This document shows positions 8,864-18,351 of a stretch of DNA of 64,000 nt, piece by piece. Numbering within the stretch: the stretch's first letter is position 1; the number at the start of each line of letters is the position of its first letter. The position numbers and the translations under genes are program-made. The notes beneath the pieces are model-generated. The model saw only the letters and a list, made by a program, of their open reading frames with translations, was not told the origin of the DNA and ran no database searches. This DNA comes from Maritimibacter sp. (GTDB lineage Bacteria > Pseudomonadota > Alphaproteobacteria > Rhodobacterales > Rhodobacteraceae): NCBI GenBank assembly GCA_002701395.1, contig NZVC01000022.1:7916-71915 (forward strand), given 5' to 3'.

Positions 8864-9865
8864 ATGAACACCGCCGCTCTCGACAGACCCCGCTTCGCCC
8901 GTGACCGTTTCGACCCGTTGCCCGGATGGGACGGGCGTGGCGGAACCGACCGCAAGACCGGCGTCGAGATCGAGTTCGGCGGCCTGACCGAACGCGCGGC
9001 GGCGGAACTGGCACAGCAAGAGCTTGGCGGCAGACTGGAAGAACCCGCGCCGCAGTCCTTCGTGGTGAAGGGGTCGGACCTGGGCGATCTGGAAATCTAC
9101 CTTGATACCGCGCTGCGCAAGAAGGTGTCCGGACAGTGGGCGCGGGCCGGGCTGGACGCAAGCCGCGCCGTGGTGCCGGTGGAACTGGTCACCGCGCCCC
9201 TGACGCAGGACCAGCTGCCGCGTCTTGAAACGCTGATGCAGGCGCTGCATCAAGCGGGCGCGATCGGCACGCGCGGCGGGATGCTGCTGGGCTTCGGCCT
9301 GCACCTGAACCCGGAACTGGCCGACGAGAGCGGCGCGGACCTGCCCGCCACCGGCACCGCCTATGCCTTCCTTGAGGAATGGTTCCGCCAGACCGACCCG
9401 CTGGACATGAGCCGCCGCGTGCTGCCGTTCACCGACCGCTATCGGCCCGCGCTGCTGGACGCGCTGGCCGAGGACGGGCCGCTGCCGGGCCTGTCCGGGT
9501 TCATGGAGATCTACCTTGACCACGTTCACAGCCGGAACCACGGGCTGGACCTCTACCCCGCGATCCGCTTTCTGGACGAGCCGCGCTTCGTGGCGCGGCA
9601 TGGGTCCGATTCCAGCGTCTCGGCGCGGCCCACCTATCACTATCGCCTGCCGGACTGCCGGCTGGGCGACCCCGACTGGACCGTGGCCTATGAATGGAAC
9701 CGCTGGGCGCTGGTCGAGCGGGTGGCGCGGATGCCCGATCTTCTGGATGCGTTGCGCGCGGACTGGCGCGGGCGGGGCTGGCTGCGCAACCGGGTGCGCG
9801 GCGGATGGGCCGACACGGTGGACGGCCACCTGCGCGACGCGGGGCTGATCGGGGGCGACGCATGA
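8864..9865 (+). CDS. putative amidoligase (COOH-NH2 ligase, glutamine synthetase-like fold)
   Basis: A 333-residue soluble protein that resembles the Amidoligase_2 family. These are predicted ATP-dependent enzymes that form amide bonds, distantly related to glutamine synthetase and glutamate-cysteine ligase. The visible family features are TGVEIEFGGLT (residues about 34-44, acidic metal-binding strand), GFGLHLNPEL near the middle (His in the ATP/metal site) and EIYLDHVHSRNHGLDLYP. The stop overlaps the start of an amidotransferase/hydrolase gene (ATGA), so the two products are made together. The substrate is unknown: it could be a peptide, an amine such as a polyamine, or a cell-wall fragment. 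The family call is fairly sure; the reaction is inferred. Confidence 0.75.
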   Translation: MNTAALDRPRFARDRFDPLPGWDGRGGTDRKTGVEIEFGGLTERAAAELAQQELGGRLEEPAPQSFVVKGSDLGDLEIYLDTALRKKVSGQWARAGLDASRAVVPVELVTAPLTQDQLPRLETLMQALHQAGAIGTRGGMLLGFGLHLNPELADESGADLPATGTAYAFLEEWFRQTDPLDMSRRVLPFTDRYRPALLDALAEDGPLPGLSGFMEIYLDHVHSRNHGLDLYPAIRFLDEPRFVARHGSDSSVSARPTYHYRLPDCRLGDPDWTVAYEWNRWALVERVARMPDLLDALRADWRGRGWLRNRVRGGWADTVDGHLRDAGLIGGDA

Positions 9866-10584
9866 GCCGCCCGGTCATCGGCGTGACGACGTCGCAGCGG
9901 TCGGGCTGGCGGATCTTTCCGCTGGTGGCGCTGAACGTGTTTCTTGCGGGCGGGCGCGCGGTGCGCTGGGGCGTGCGGCAGGAACCGGACCTGGAGAAGG
10001 TCCACGGTATCGTCATCGGCGGCGGCGACGATATCTCGCCGGATTTCTACGGCGGCCGCTTGCAGGCTGCTGCCCGTCTCGATCCGGCACGGGACACGCT
10101 GGAACACGACCTGTGCTGTGCCGCGTTCGAGCGGAACATCCCCGTGCTGGGGATCTGCCGGGGCAGCCAGATGCTAAACGTCGCGCTGGGGGGCGATCTG
10201 CATCAGGACGCGTTTTCCGTCTACGAGACCTCGCGTCGCTACAAGACCATCCTGCCGCGCCGCCGCGTGACGGTGGTGCCGGGCACGCGGCTGGCGGGGA
10301 TCGCGGGGAAGGCCACGATGCACGTCAACGCGCTGCATTCGCAATCGGTGGCGCGGCTGGGCCGCGGGCTGGAGATCGCGGCGCGGGACGAGGGCGGCAT
10401 GATTCAGGCAATCGAGCGGGTGCGCGACCCCTTCGCGGTGGGGGTGCAGTGGCACCCCGAGCACCTGTTCTACCGCAAACGCCAGCGCGCGATTTTCCGG
10501 GCGCTGGTCCACGCCGCTGGCGCCTATCGCGAAACGCGTGGGCAGGTCGAGGCGGTGGACCGCGGTATGCCTGTCAGCGGGTGA
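9862..10584 (+). CDS. class I glutamine amidotransferase-like / gamma-glutamyl hydrolase (peptidase C26)
   Basis: The 240-residue protein has the catalytic layout of the PuuD/peptidase C26 group, which cleaves gamma-glutamyl amides. The nucleophile Cys lies in VLGICRGSQMLN, and the His of the triad is in AVGVQWHPEHLF with Glu two residues later. MHVNALHSQSV is the usual substrate-loop block. It starts inside the last codons of the amidoligase gene. Paired this way, it may supply ammonia, release the ligated product again, or trim it. Compared with PuuD it is of ordinary length. A free-standing role in gamma-glutamyl-GABA breakdown is the main alternative, but no polyamine genes are near. Confidence 0.8.
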   Translation: MSRPVIGVTTSQRSGWRIFPLVALNVFLAGGRAVRWGVRQEPDLEKVHGIVIGGGDDISPDFYGGRLQAAARLDPARDTLEHDLCCAAFERNIPVLGICRGSQMLNVALGGDLHQDAFSVYETSRRYKTILPRRRVTVVPGTRLAGIAGKATMHVNALHSQSVARLGRGLEIAARDEGGMIQAIERVRDPFAVGVQWHPEHLFYRKRQRAIFRALVHAAGAYRETRGQVEAVDRGMPVSG

Positions 10585-10610
10585 ACGGCCCTGTGGGCCG
10601 ACAAGGAACT

Positions 10611-10658
10611 CAGCCCTTCGGGCTGATGCCTCCGGCGGGGATATTTGTGGACCAAAGA
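10611..10658. repeat. intergenic hairpin plus short GC-rich motif, probably dispersed
   Basis: A perfect five-base stem (CAGCC/GGCTG, loop around TTC) at 10611-10625 is followed by GCCTCCGGCGGGGATATTT and a purine-rich tail. It lies between two convergent genes and can serve as a two-way terminator. From memory, this GCCTCCGGCGGGGATATTT pattern recurs between genes in Rhodobacterales; only one copy is in this window, so the repeat status is unproven. Confidence 0.45.
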
Positions 10659-10663
10659 GGCGG

Positions 10664-11446
10664 TCAGCCGCGCTCCAGCCGTTCGATCAGGGCGGGGAGG
10701 TCGGCGACCGTGTCGATCATGTGGTCGGCGCCAGCGGCGCGCAGGACCTCTGCCGCGCCCGCGCGGTAGGCGTCCAGCTCGGCCTCGGTGCAGTGCGCCA
10801 GTTCGTCCGGGGTCTTGCCCACGAAGTTGCCCGACAGCGCAAGCCCCACGGTCACGCAGCCCGCCGCGCGGCCCTCGGCGATGCCGGGGGCGGTGTCGTC
10901 GACCTTGATCACCGCCTCGGGCGGGTAGACGCCGAGATCGACGAAGCATTTGTACATGCCCAGCGGACCGGGGCGGCCTTCGGACAGGTCGTCGGAACAC
11001 ACAAGGTTGTCGGGGCTGTAGCCCTGCGCCGCCGCGACCGGCAGGACGCGTTCCATGATCGAGCGGGTGTAGCCGGTGGTCGAGCCGATCTTCATGCCGC
11101 GCCCGCGCAGGAACGCGACCGTGTCCAGCGCGCCGGGGACAAGGTCGGCGTAGTCGGCGGCGACCTCTTCGTTCATCGGCACGAACACCTCGTAGACGCG
11201 ATCGACGTCGGCATCGGTCGGGGCCGCGCCGTGTTTCGCTTCCCATGCGGCGGCGATCTCGGGCATGTCCATCATCGCGCGGATGTGGTCCCACTTGGCC
11301 GAGCCCATCGGCCCGCGCGCCTGATCGATGGTGACCGGGATGCCGAACTGTTCGAAGGCCTTCACGAACACGCCCATCGGCGCGAAGGATCCGAAATCGA
11401 CCATCGTGCCCGCCCAGTCGAATACCACTGCCTTGAACATGCTCAT
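10664..11446 (-). CDS. phnX: phosphonoacetaldehyde hydrolase PhnX
   Basis: PhnX splits phosphonoacetaldehyde to acetaldehyde and phosphate, the second step of 2-aminoethylphosphonate breakdown. It is a HAD-superfamily protein of 260 residues. The nucleophile Asp10 sits in [11 protein letters not shown], with Ala12 in place of the usual second Asp as is typical for phosphonatases. The Schiff-base Lys51 lies in [11 protein letters not shown]. The later HAD motifs are visible as [11 protein letters not shown] and VKVDDT-like [10 protein letters not shown]. The ATG at 11446 overlaps the phnW stop. A second ATG at 11440 is possible. Confidence 0.93.
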   Translation of the reverse strand: MSMFKAVVFDWAGTMVDFGSFAPMGVFVKAFEQFGIPVTIDQARGPMGSAKWDHIRAMMDMPEIAAAWEAKHGAAPTDADVDRVYEVFVPMNEEVAADYADLVPGALDTVAFLRGRGMKIGSTTGYTRSIMERVLPVAAAQGYSPDNLVCSDDLSEGRPGPLGMYKCFVDLGVYPPEAVIKVDDTAPGIAEGRAAGCVTVGLALSGNFVGKTPDELAHCTEAELDAYRAGAAEVLRAAGADHMIDTVADLPALIERLERG

Positions 11447-12630
11447 GCCGCCTCTGCCTGCTTGTTGCGTTCTTCCAGTGCCGCCGCCGGCGGCGTCGCG
11501 TCGGTGACGCCCATGTCGGCCAGCGTCTCGGCCACGGCCTGCACCACGCGGGTCATCACGGCGGACTCCATCCGCCCGATGTGGCCCAGCCGGAAGCTGT
11601 CCACCTGCGTCAGCTTGCCGGGATAGATGATGAAGCCGCGCGCCTTCATGCCGTCGTAGAACGGCTGGAAGGCAAAGGCCGGGTCGGCGGGGCAGAAGAA
11701 GGTCGTGATGATGGGCGACAGCCAGCGGTCTTCCAGCAGCGTCTCGAACCCCAGCCCGCGCATCCCCGCCACCAGCGTGTCGCGGTTCGCGGCATAGCGG
11801 GCGCCGCGCGCCGGAACGCCGCCCTCGGCCTCGTGCGCGTGCAGCGCTGTCAGGAAGGCCGCGACCGCGTGGGTCGGCGGCGTATAGCGCCACTGGCCGG
11901 TCTTCTCCATCGTCGCCCATTGCGCGTAAAGGTCCAGCGCCAGCGAGTGGGCGTTGCCCTTCGCGGCCTCCAACGCATCGGTGCGGACCAGCACGAAGCC
12001 GAAGCCGGGCACGCCCTCGATGCACTTGTTGGCCGAGGACACGATCGCCTGATAGCGGATCTGTGTCGGGGGCAGGGGGATGGCGCCGAAGGCCGACATC
12101 GAGTCGATCAGCAACGCGCGCCCCGCCGCCTCGACCGCCTGCGCGATTTCGGGGATCGGGTTCAGGATGCCGGACGATGTTTCGCAATGGATCGCGACGA
12201 CATGGGTGATGGCGGGGTCGGCGGCAAGGATCGCCGCGATCTCGGGGCCGCGGGGCGGAAGGTAGTCCCCCTTGTCCAGAACCTCGACCGCGCGTCCCGC
12301 ATAGCGCAGGCTGTCCGCTGCACGCTGGCCGTAGGCGCCGTTCGCCAGCACCAGCGCCTTGCCGTGTTTCGGAACCAGCGTGCCCAGCATCGCCTCGACC
12401 GAGAACGACCCCGAGCCTTGCATCGGGACGCAGGTGAAGGCGTCAGAGCCTTCGCCCAGCATCGCCACCAGCCGCGCCCGCAGCTCTGCCGTCATGGCGC
12501 GGAAATCGCCATCCCAGCTGCCCCAGTCGCGCAGCATCGCTTCCTTGACCTCGTAGGACGTTGTCAGCGGGCCGGGCGTCAGAAGATAGGGCTCTCCCTT
12601 TCGGGGTGGCTCGAATGTCGGCATCTGCAT
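11443..12630 (-). CDS. phnW: 2-aminoethylphosphonate:pyruvate transaminase PhnW
   Basis: PhnW moves the amino group of 2-aminoethylphosphonate to pyruvate, giving phosphonoacetaldehyde and alanine. The 395-residue protein has fold-type I PLP features: LTPGPLTTS at the N-terminus, the PLP-contact Asp in [10 protein letters not shown], and the Schiff-base lysine Lys202 in [15 protein letters not shown]. Its stop overlaps the phnX start, so the pair forms a two-gene operon for use of aminoethylphosphonate as N and P source. No transporter or regulator gene adjoins it. A candidate operator is just upstream at 12658-12673. Confidence 0.93.
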   Translation of the reverse strand: MQMPTFEPPRKGEPYLLTPGPLTTSYEVKEAMLRDWGSWDGDFRAMTAELRARLVAMLGEGSDAFTCVPMQGSGSFSVEAMLGTLVPKHGKALVLANGAYGQRAADSLRYAGRAVEVLDKGDYLPPRGPEIAAILAADPAITHVVAIHCETSSGILNPIPEIAQAVEAAGRALLIDSMSAFGAIPLPPTQIRYQAIVSSANKCIEGVPGFGFVLVRTDALEAAKGNAHSLALDLYAQWATMEKTGQWRYTPPTHAVAAFLTALHAHEAEGGVPARGARYAANRDTLVAGMRGLGFETLLEDRWLSPIITTFFCPADPAFAFQPFYDGMKARGFIIYPGKLTQVDSFRLGHIGRMESAVMTRVVQAVAETLADMGVTDATPPAAALEERNKQAEAA

Positions 12631-12657
12631 CCTCGATCGTTCCGGCTGTTGCCTGAC

Positions 12658-12673
12658 CTATACAACTAGACAA
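12658..12673 (-). promoter_or_regulatory. candidate operator upstream of phnW
   Basis: Read on the minus strand this is TTGTCTAGTTGTATAG, two eight-base direct repeats of TTGT(C/A)TAG, lying 28 bases before the phnW start. It resembles GntR/HutC-type boxes in style. No regulator gene is adjacent, so the link is inference. Confidence 0.35.
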
Positions 12674-12729
12674 GATGGTCTGTCGAGGCGGAAACCGGGA
12701 TGCAGAGCGACGGCGGTTGGGGGCGGCTG

Positions 12730-13314
12730 TCAGCCGGGCTGGCCGAGGAAGGCCGCCAGTTTCGGCCGCAGCCACGCCCACAGGCCGGGCGCACCGCGCG
12801 AGATGGGGCGGCCGACGCGGGCGTCGAGCTTTTCCAGTGTCACGTCGTAGCCGCGCCAGCCAAGGCCGTTGCCCGCAAGGTTGGTCACCGGGCTTTGGAA
12901 CCGGTCGATGGCCTTGGCGAAGACGGCGTCCGGCGTCTCGGCGGCCTCGAACTCGTCCCAGAGGGCGCGGAAGGCGTCGCGCTGGTCGTCGGGCAGCAGG
13001 CCGAACAACCGGTCGGCGGCGGCGGCTTCTGCCGCTTCTTGTGCGGCATGATCGACATTGCCGTGGATCGGGTGATCGCCTGCGTCGATCTCGACGATGT
13101 CATGCAGCAGCAGCATCCGGATCACGCGGTCGATCCGCACCTCGGGCCCAGCCTGATCGGCCAGCACAAGCGCGTACAACATCACGTGCCAGGAATGTTC
13201 GGCCGAGTTTTCTTTACGCGAGCCATCGATCAGCGGTGTGGCGCGAAGGATGGATTTCAGGCGGTCGGCTTCCTTCAGGAAAGCGACCTGTGCGTCGAGG
13301 CGGGTATTTGTCAT
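12730..13314 (-). CDS. HD-domain hydrolase (YfbR-like nucleotidase group)
   Basis: The 194-residue protein has the metal-binding HD-domain layout of the COG1896/YfbR group. His40 is in NSAEHSWHVM, His71-Asp72 are in LLLHDIVEIDAGD, and a later Asp (DAVFAKAIDRFQ) completes the set. E. coli YfbR is a 5'-deoxyribonucleotidase; the exact substrate here is not provable. It is transcribed toward phnW but separated by about 100 bases, so a shared function is unlikely. Confidence 0.8.
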   Translation of the reverse strand: MTNTRLDAQVAFLKEADRLKSILRATPLIDGSRKENSAEHSWHVMLYALVLADQAGPEVRIDRVIRMLLLHDIVEIDAGDHPIHGNVDHAAQEAAEAAAADRLFGLLPDDQRDAFRALWDEFEAAETPDAVFAKAIDRFQSPVTNLAGNGLGWRGYDVTLEKLDARVGRPISRGAPGLWAWLRPKLAAFLGQPG

Positions 13315-13397
13315 GCCGCATCTACGCGCCGGTTTGTGCGGATGGCAAGTCAGCTGTCAGGATCGACGCGGTACCGACGGTCAGGTATATTCGGACC

Positions 13398-13628
13398 ATG
13401 GATAAGTACATGCTTGCAGGACTGATCGGGCTTGCACTGGTCGGAGCCAGTGCAATTGTCGTCGATTTCCGACGGCGTGCGAAAAGGCCGCCCAAGCGGA
13501 CCGATGACGCAACACACAAGGCGCATTCCAGAGTTGGCCTTTCCGGAGATGCGCGACGTTATCAGAACGGGGGGCAGCCGGGACCGGGGCCGATTGGCGG
13601 CGGGTCCGATTTCGGTCCATCGTCCTGA
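13398..13628 (+). CDS. hypothetical small membrane protein (76 residues)
   Basis: An ATG at 13398 opens a 77-codon frame. Its product has one hydrophobic segment (residues about 4-22, LAGLIGLALVGASAIVV), then a basic stretch RRRAKRPP and a Gly/Pro-rich tail. The ribosome site is weak. It is divergent from the HD hydrolase gene and convergent with the hydrolase that follows. No family is recognised. A longer in-frame extension upstream would run antisense to the HD gene and is not believed. The single membrane span followed by basic residues argues mildly for a real protein. Confidence 0.4.
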   Translation: MDKYMLAGLIGLALVGASAIVVDFRRRAKRPPKRTDDATHKAHSRVGLSGDARRYQNGGQPGPGPIGGGSDFGPSS

Positions 13629-13660
13629 TCTCAGCGCCGTTTCACCGGCCGTTTCCTGAA

Positions 13661-13689
13661 AAGAAAAGACCCGCCACTTGGGCGGGTCT
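13661..13689 (-). terminator. terminator of the alpha/beta hydrolase gene
   Basis: Perfect nine-base stem (13667-13675 with 13681-13689), five-base loop. On the minus strand it is followed by a T-rich run (TTTTCTTTT type), so it ends the leftward transcript. It may also stop the rightward small ORF. Confidence 0.8.
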
Positions 13690-13716
13690 GTTCGGATACG
13701 ACGCGCGGCTGATGCG

Positions 13717-14370
13717 TTACCGCGTGCTTTCGGTCAGGCGGCGGCGGACATAGCCGTCGACCTCGCCGATCATCTGTTCCATGTGCGGATCTTCGAAGAA
13801 GTGGCCTGCGCCCTCGACCTCGGTGTGGGTGATCGTGATGCCCTTCTGCTCGTGCAGCTTGTCCACCAGCGTGTGCGTGTCACGCGGCGGCGCCACGCGG
13901 TCGGCGGTGCCGTTGATGATCAGGCCCGAGGACGGGCAGGGGGCGAGGAACGAAAAGTCGTACATGTTCGCGGGCGGCGAGACCGACACGAAGCCGGTGA
14001 TCTCGGGGCGCCGCATCAGCAGCTGCATCCCGATCCACGCACCGAACGAGAACCCTGCCACCCAGCAATGCTTCGCGTTCTGGTTCATCGACTGAAGGTA
14101 GTCGAGCGCCGACGCGGCATCGGACAACTCGCCCATGCCCTGATCGTACTCGCCCTGGCTGCGTCCGACGCCGCGGAAATTGAACCGCAGAACCGTGAAG
14201 CCCATGTTGTGGAACGCATAATGCAGGTTGTAGACGACGCGGTTGTTCATCGTCCCGCCGAACTGCGGGTGCGGGTGGAGGATGATGGCAATCGGAGAGT
14301 CCTTGGTCTTCTGGGGATGATACCGCCCCTCAAGACGCCCCTCCGGGCCGGGAAAGATTACCTCGGGCAT
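13717..14370 (-). CDS. alpha/beta hydrolase (COG2945-like)
   Basis: A 217-residue cytosolic alpha/beta hydrolase. The nucleophile elbow is GFSFGAW with Ser108, the acid is probably Asp in NGTADRVAPP, and the histidine is in GAGHFFED. An HPHPQFGGTMNN block near residue 34 forms the oxyanion side. No signal peptide is seen. The substrate is unknown; esters or acylated small molecules are usual for the group. A strong terminator follows. It is divergent from iscR, sharing the intergenic region 14371-14536. Confidence 0.8.
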   Translation of the reverse strand: MPEVIFPGPEGRLEGRYHPQKTKDSPIAIILHPHPQFGGTMNNRVVYNLHYAFHNMGFTVLRFNFRGVGRSQGEYDQGMGELSDAASALDYLQSMNQNAKHCWVAGFSFGAWIGMQLLMRRPEITGFVSVSPPANMYDFSFLAPCPSSGLIINGTADRVAPPRDTHTLVDKLHEQKGITITHTEVEGAGHFFEDPHMEQMIGEVDGYVRRRLTESTR

Positions 14371-14431
14371 TTGCCTCCTTCTGCTCCTCGTATTATGCCG
14401 CGCTAATTCTTGACGAATTTAGTCAGGCAAC

Positions 14432-14446
14432 TTAGAACGCTTCTAA
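14432..14446. promoter_or_regulatory. Irr/ICE-box-like palindrome upstream of iscR-suf
   Basis: A perfect inverted repeat TTAGAA-CGC-TTCTAA, 90 bases before the iscR start. The pattern TTAGAA-N3-TTCTAA is the iron-control element bound by the Fur-family regulator Irr in alphaproteobacteria. Its place before iron-sulfur genes fits control by iron or haem state. Binding itself is inferred. Confidence 0.6.
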
Positions 14447-14536
14447 AACTTGTTGCGGCATGGCACCGCTTTAGGTCAGAATGCAGTTAATGATCGTGTC
14501 GCTAGAGGTCAATGGAATAAGGGGGCTGTAAGGGCC

Positions 14537-14998
14537 ATGAAACTGTCCACGAAGGGGCGTTACGCAATGGTCGCGCTGGCCGACCTTGCCCTGCAGCCCG
14601 CCGAATCGCTGTCGTCGCTGGGCGAACTGTCGAAGCGGCAGAACATTTCGCTTCCGTACCTCGAACAACTCTTCGTCAAGTTGCGGCGTGCCGGTCTGGT
14701 GGAATCCGTGCGCGGGCCCGGCGGCGGCTATCGGCTGGCGCGGCCCCCGGCCGAGATCCGGGTGTCCGAGGTGTTGGGCGCCGTGGACGAGACCGTCAGC
14801 GCAATGCACACCGGCGCGGGCGCGTCGGGCGGATCGTCCGGCAGCCGCGCGCAATCGTTGACGAACCGCCTGTGGGAAGGGCTGTCGGCCCATGTCTACG
14901 TGTTCCTGCACCAGACCCGCCTGTCGGACGTGATCGAGAACGAGCTGGCCCCCTGTCCCGCAGTCCCCACGCTGTTCGCCGTGGTGGACGAGGACTGA
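14537..14998 (+). CDS. iscR: Rrf2-family iron-sulfur regulator IscR
   Basis: This 153-residue transcription factor heads the suf operon and very likely represses it when cluster supply is enough. The N-terminal winged helix begins MKLSTKGRYAMVALADLALQ, with the recognition region near QNISLPYLEQLFVKLRRAGLVES and the wing GPGGGYRLARP. Classical IscR carries three close cysteines near residues 92-104. Here that stretch (GAGASGGSSGSR) has none, and the protein has just one cysteine, Cys140, close to the C-terminus. A single-cysteine IscR type has been described for Rhodobacter sphaeroides. The ATG at 14537 is preceded by AAGGG. Confidence 0.9.
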   Translation: MKLSTKGRYAMVALADLALQPAESLSSLGELSKRQNISLPYLEQLFVKLRRAGLVESVRGPGGGYRLARPPAEIRVSEVLGAVDETVSAMHTGAGASGGSSGSRAQSLTNRLWEGLSAHVYVFLHQTRLSDVIENELAPCPAVPTLFAVVDED

Positions 14999-15046
14999 CA
15001 CGCCCGACCCCGCCCCCGACCTTACGAACTGGAAACGGACCCGCCT

Positions 15047-16093
15047 GTGCCCCCACGCGTCTATCTTGACTGGAACGCCACCGCCCCGCTGCGCCCCGAA
15101 GCGCGGCAGGCGATGATCGACGCGATGGACGTGTCCGGCAACCCGTCCTCTGTCCATGCCGAGGGGCGTCGGGCCAAGGCGCTGATCGAGAAAGCGCGCG
15201 GGACCATCGCCACGGCCTTCGGGGCGGACGGCGCGGACATCGTGTTTACTTCGGGCTCGACGGAAGGCGCGGCGCTGGCGCTGGAGGGCAGGGGCCTGCA
15301 CGGCGCCGAGATCGAGCATGACGCGGTCGCGGCGTGGGTCGAAACCGATCTGGCGGTCGCGCCGGATGGAACTGTGACCGTACCGGACCCCGAACACTCC
15401 ACGCTGCAAAACGCCAATTCCGAGACCGGGGTGATCCAGACCCTGCCCGAGGGACTGGCCGTCTGCGACGCGACACAGTCGTGGGGCAAGGTGCCGCTGG
15501 CCTTCAACTGGATGGGCTGCACGATGGCGCTGGCCTCGGCGCACAAGCTGGGCGGGCCCAAGGGGATCGGCGCGCTGATCCTCAAGCGTGGCACCGACCT
15601 TGCGGCGCGGATCCGGGGCGGCGGGCAAGAGATGGGCCGCCGGTCTGGAACCGAAAACGTGATCGGAATCGCCGGGTTCGCCGCCGCCGCAGAGGCCGCG
15701 ATGCGCGATCTTGACGCTGGGACATGGGACCGGGTCGAGAAATTTAGAAATATTCTAGAAAGTGGCATTGTGGCCGCCGCACCAGAGGTTATCTTACCCG
15801 GAAAAGATTCATCCCGGCTGCCGAATACCGCGTGCTTCGCGGTTCCCGGCTGGAAGGGCGAAACGCAGGTCATGCAGATGGACCTTGCCGGCTTCGCCAT
15901 CTCGGCGGGCTCGGCCTGTTCCAGCGGCAAGGTCCGCGCCAGCCGGGTGTTGAAAGCGATGGGATACGACGACGCGGTGGCGTCCTCGGCGATCCGGGTA
16001 TCACTCGGGCCGGACACCACCGAAGAGGAAATCGGGCGTTTCATCGACGCCTGGACCGCGCAGTACCGGAAGTTCCGGCAGCGCGCGGCCTGA
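15047..16093 (+). CDS. cysteine desulfurase, IscS/NifS-like, first desulfurase of the suf operon
   Basis: A PLP enzyme of 348 residues that takes sulfur from cysteine for cluster assembly. It starts at GTG ([15 protein letters not shown] is the usual beginning). The PLP lysine is Lys167 in [10 protein letters not shown], and the persulfide cysteine is Cys291 in [10 protein letters not shown]. It is shorter than E. coli IscS (about 400 residues). Around residues 232-240 (KFRNILESG, 15740-15766) codons change to rare AT-rich ones and create an Irr-box-like palindrome. It lies 48 bases after iscR and 19 bases before sufB. Together with sufS it gives the operon two desulfurases. Confidence 0.9.
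   Translation: MPPRVYLDWNATAPLRPEARQAMIDAMDVSGNPSSVHAEGRRAKALIEKARGTIATAFGADGADIVFTSGSTEGAALALEGRGLHGAEIEHDAVAAWVETDLAVAPDGTVTVPDPEHSTLQNANSETGVIQTLPEGLAVCDATQSWGKVPLAFNWMGCTMALASAHKLGGPKGIGALILKRGTDLAARIRGGGQEMGRRSGTENVIGIAGFAAAAEAAMRDLDAGTWDRVEKFRNILESGIVAAAPEVILPGKDSSRLPNTACFAVPGWKGETQVMQMDLAGFAISAGSACSSGKVRASRVLKAMGYDDAVASSAIRVSLGPDTTEEEIGRFIDAWTAQYRKFRQRAA
15743..15759. promoter_or_regulatory. intragenic Irr-box-like inverted repeat
   Basis: TTTAGAA-ATA-TTCTAGA inside the first desulfurase gene, one mismatch from a full seven-base palindrome with three-base spacer. It is encoded with the rare codons AGA, ATT, CTA and AGT in a GC-rich gene. It may be a second binding site for Irr; this is inferred. 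Confidence 0.4.
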
Positions 16094-16112
16094 TAGAAGG
16101 AAAGGCCAGGAC

Positions 16113-17645
<1,533 letters not shown>

Positions 17646-17685
17646 TGCCGCTGTGCCGTCGGCACTTTTGGTTCGGGGCGCGCAC

Positions 17686-18282
17686 ATGAGCGCCCCAGCC
17701 GCAGGCGCGCGTCCCGTGCTGACGCTGCCCGAGGCCGAGGCCGACTGCCTGCGCGCGCAGTACAGCGCGGCAGGCGTCATTCTCGAATACGGCAGCGGCG
17801 GCTCGACGGTGCTTGCGGGAGAGCTGGGAAAGACGGTGCTGTCGGTCGAGAACGATCTGGACTGGGCCGACGCGATGGACGCGTGGTTTGCCCAGAACCC
17901 GCCCAAGGGTCAGGTGACCCTGCACCGGGTGGACATCGGCAAGACCGAGAAATGGGGCATGCCTTCGGGCGACGCAGGGTGGCGCAGTTATAACCAGTAC
18001 CCGGTAAGCGTTTGGGATCGAGACGATTTCAGGCAGCCGGATCTGGTGCTGATCGACGGACGCTTTCGCGCGGCCTGCTTGCTGACGGTGATGATGCGCA
18101 CGCTGAAAGCGGTGACGGTGCTGTTCGACGACTATGCCGAGCGAACCCGCTATCACGCGGTGGAACGCTGGATCAGGCCGGTCGCGATGCATGGCCGGAT
18201 GGCCGTGTTCGAGGCGGCGCCCTGGACCCTGCCGCCGCGCGACCTTGCGGCGGTGCTGAAGATATTCAACAGGCCGCTTTAG
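17686..18282 (+). CDS. SAM-dependent methyltransferase-like protein inside the suf operon
   Basis: The 198-residue product has a Rossmann-type start, VILEYGSGGSTVLAGE (residues 31-46), that matches motif I of class I SAM methyltransferases. VLSVENDLDWADAM follows in the place of the acidic ribose-binding residue, and then LVLIDGRFRAACLL. No methylated target can be named. It lies 40 bases after sufB and about 70 before sufC. A GTG at 17653 would add 11 residues; the ATG at 17686 is preferred because the extra residues look unlike coding sequence. Its conserved-looking place within suf suggests linked expression, but a role in cluster assembly is inference only. Confidence 0.7.
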   Translation: MSAPAAGARPVLTLPEAEADCLRAQYSAAGVILEYGSGGSTVLAGELGKTVLSVENDLDWADAMDAWFAQNPPKGQVTLHRVDIGKTEKWGMPSGDAGWRSYNQYPVSVWDRDDFRQPDLVLIDGRFRAACLLTVMMRTLKAVTVLFDDYAERTRYHAVERWIRPVAMHGRMAVFEAAPWTLPPRDLAAVLKIFNRPL

Positions 18283-18351
18283 GCGGCTGGACGGAAACCG
18301 GCGACGGGCAGAACGCTGCCGCGTTGCACACGAACGATACGAGGAAGAAAA

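Noticed and set aside
12675..13397. Upstream extension of the 76-residue membrane ORF
   Set aside because: It would run antisense through the HD hydrolase gene and is Arg-rich noise.
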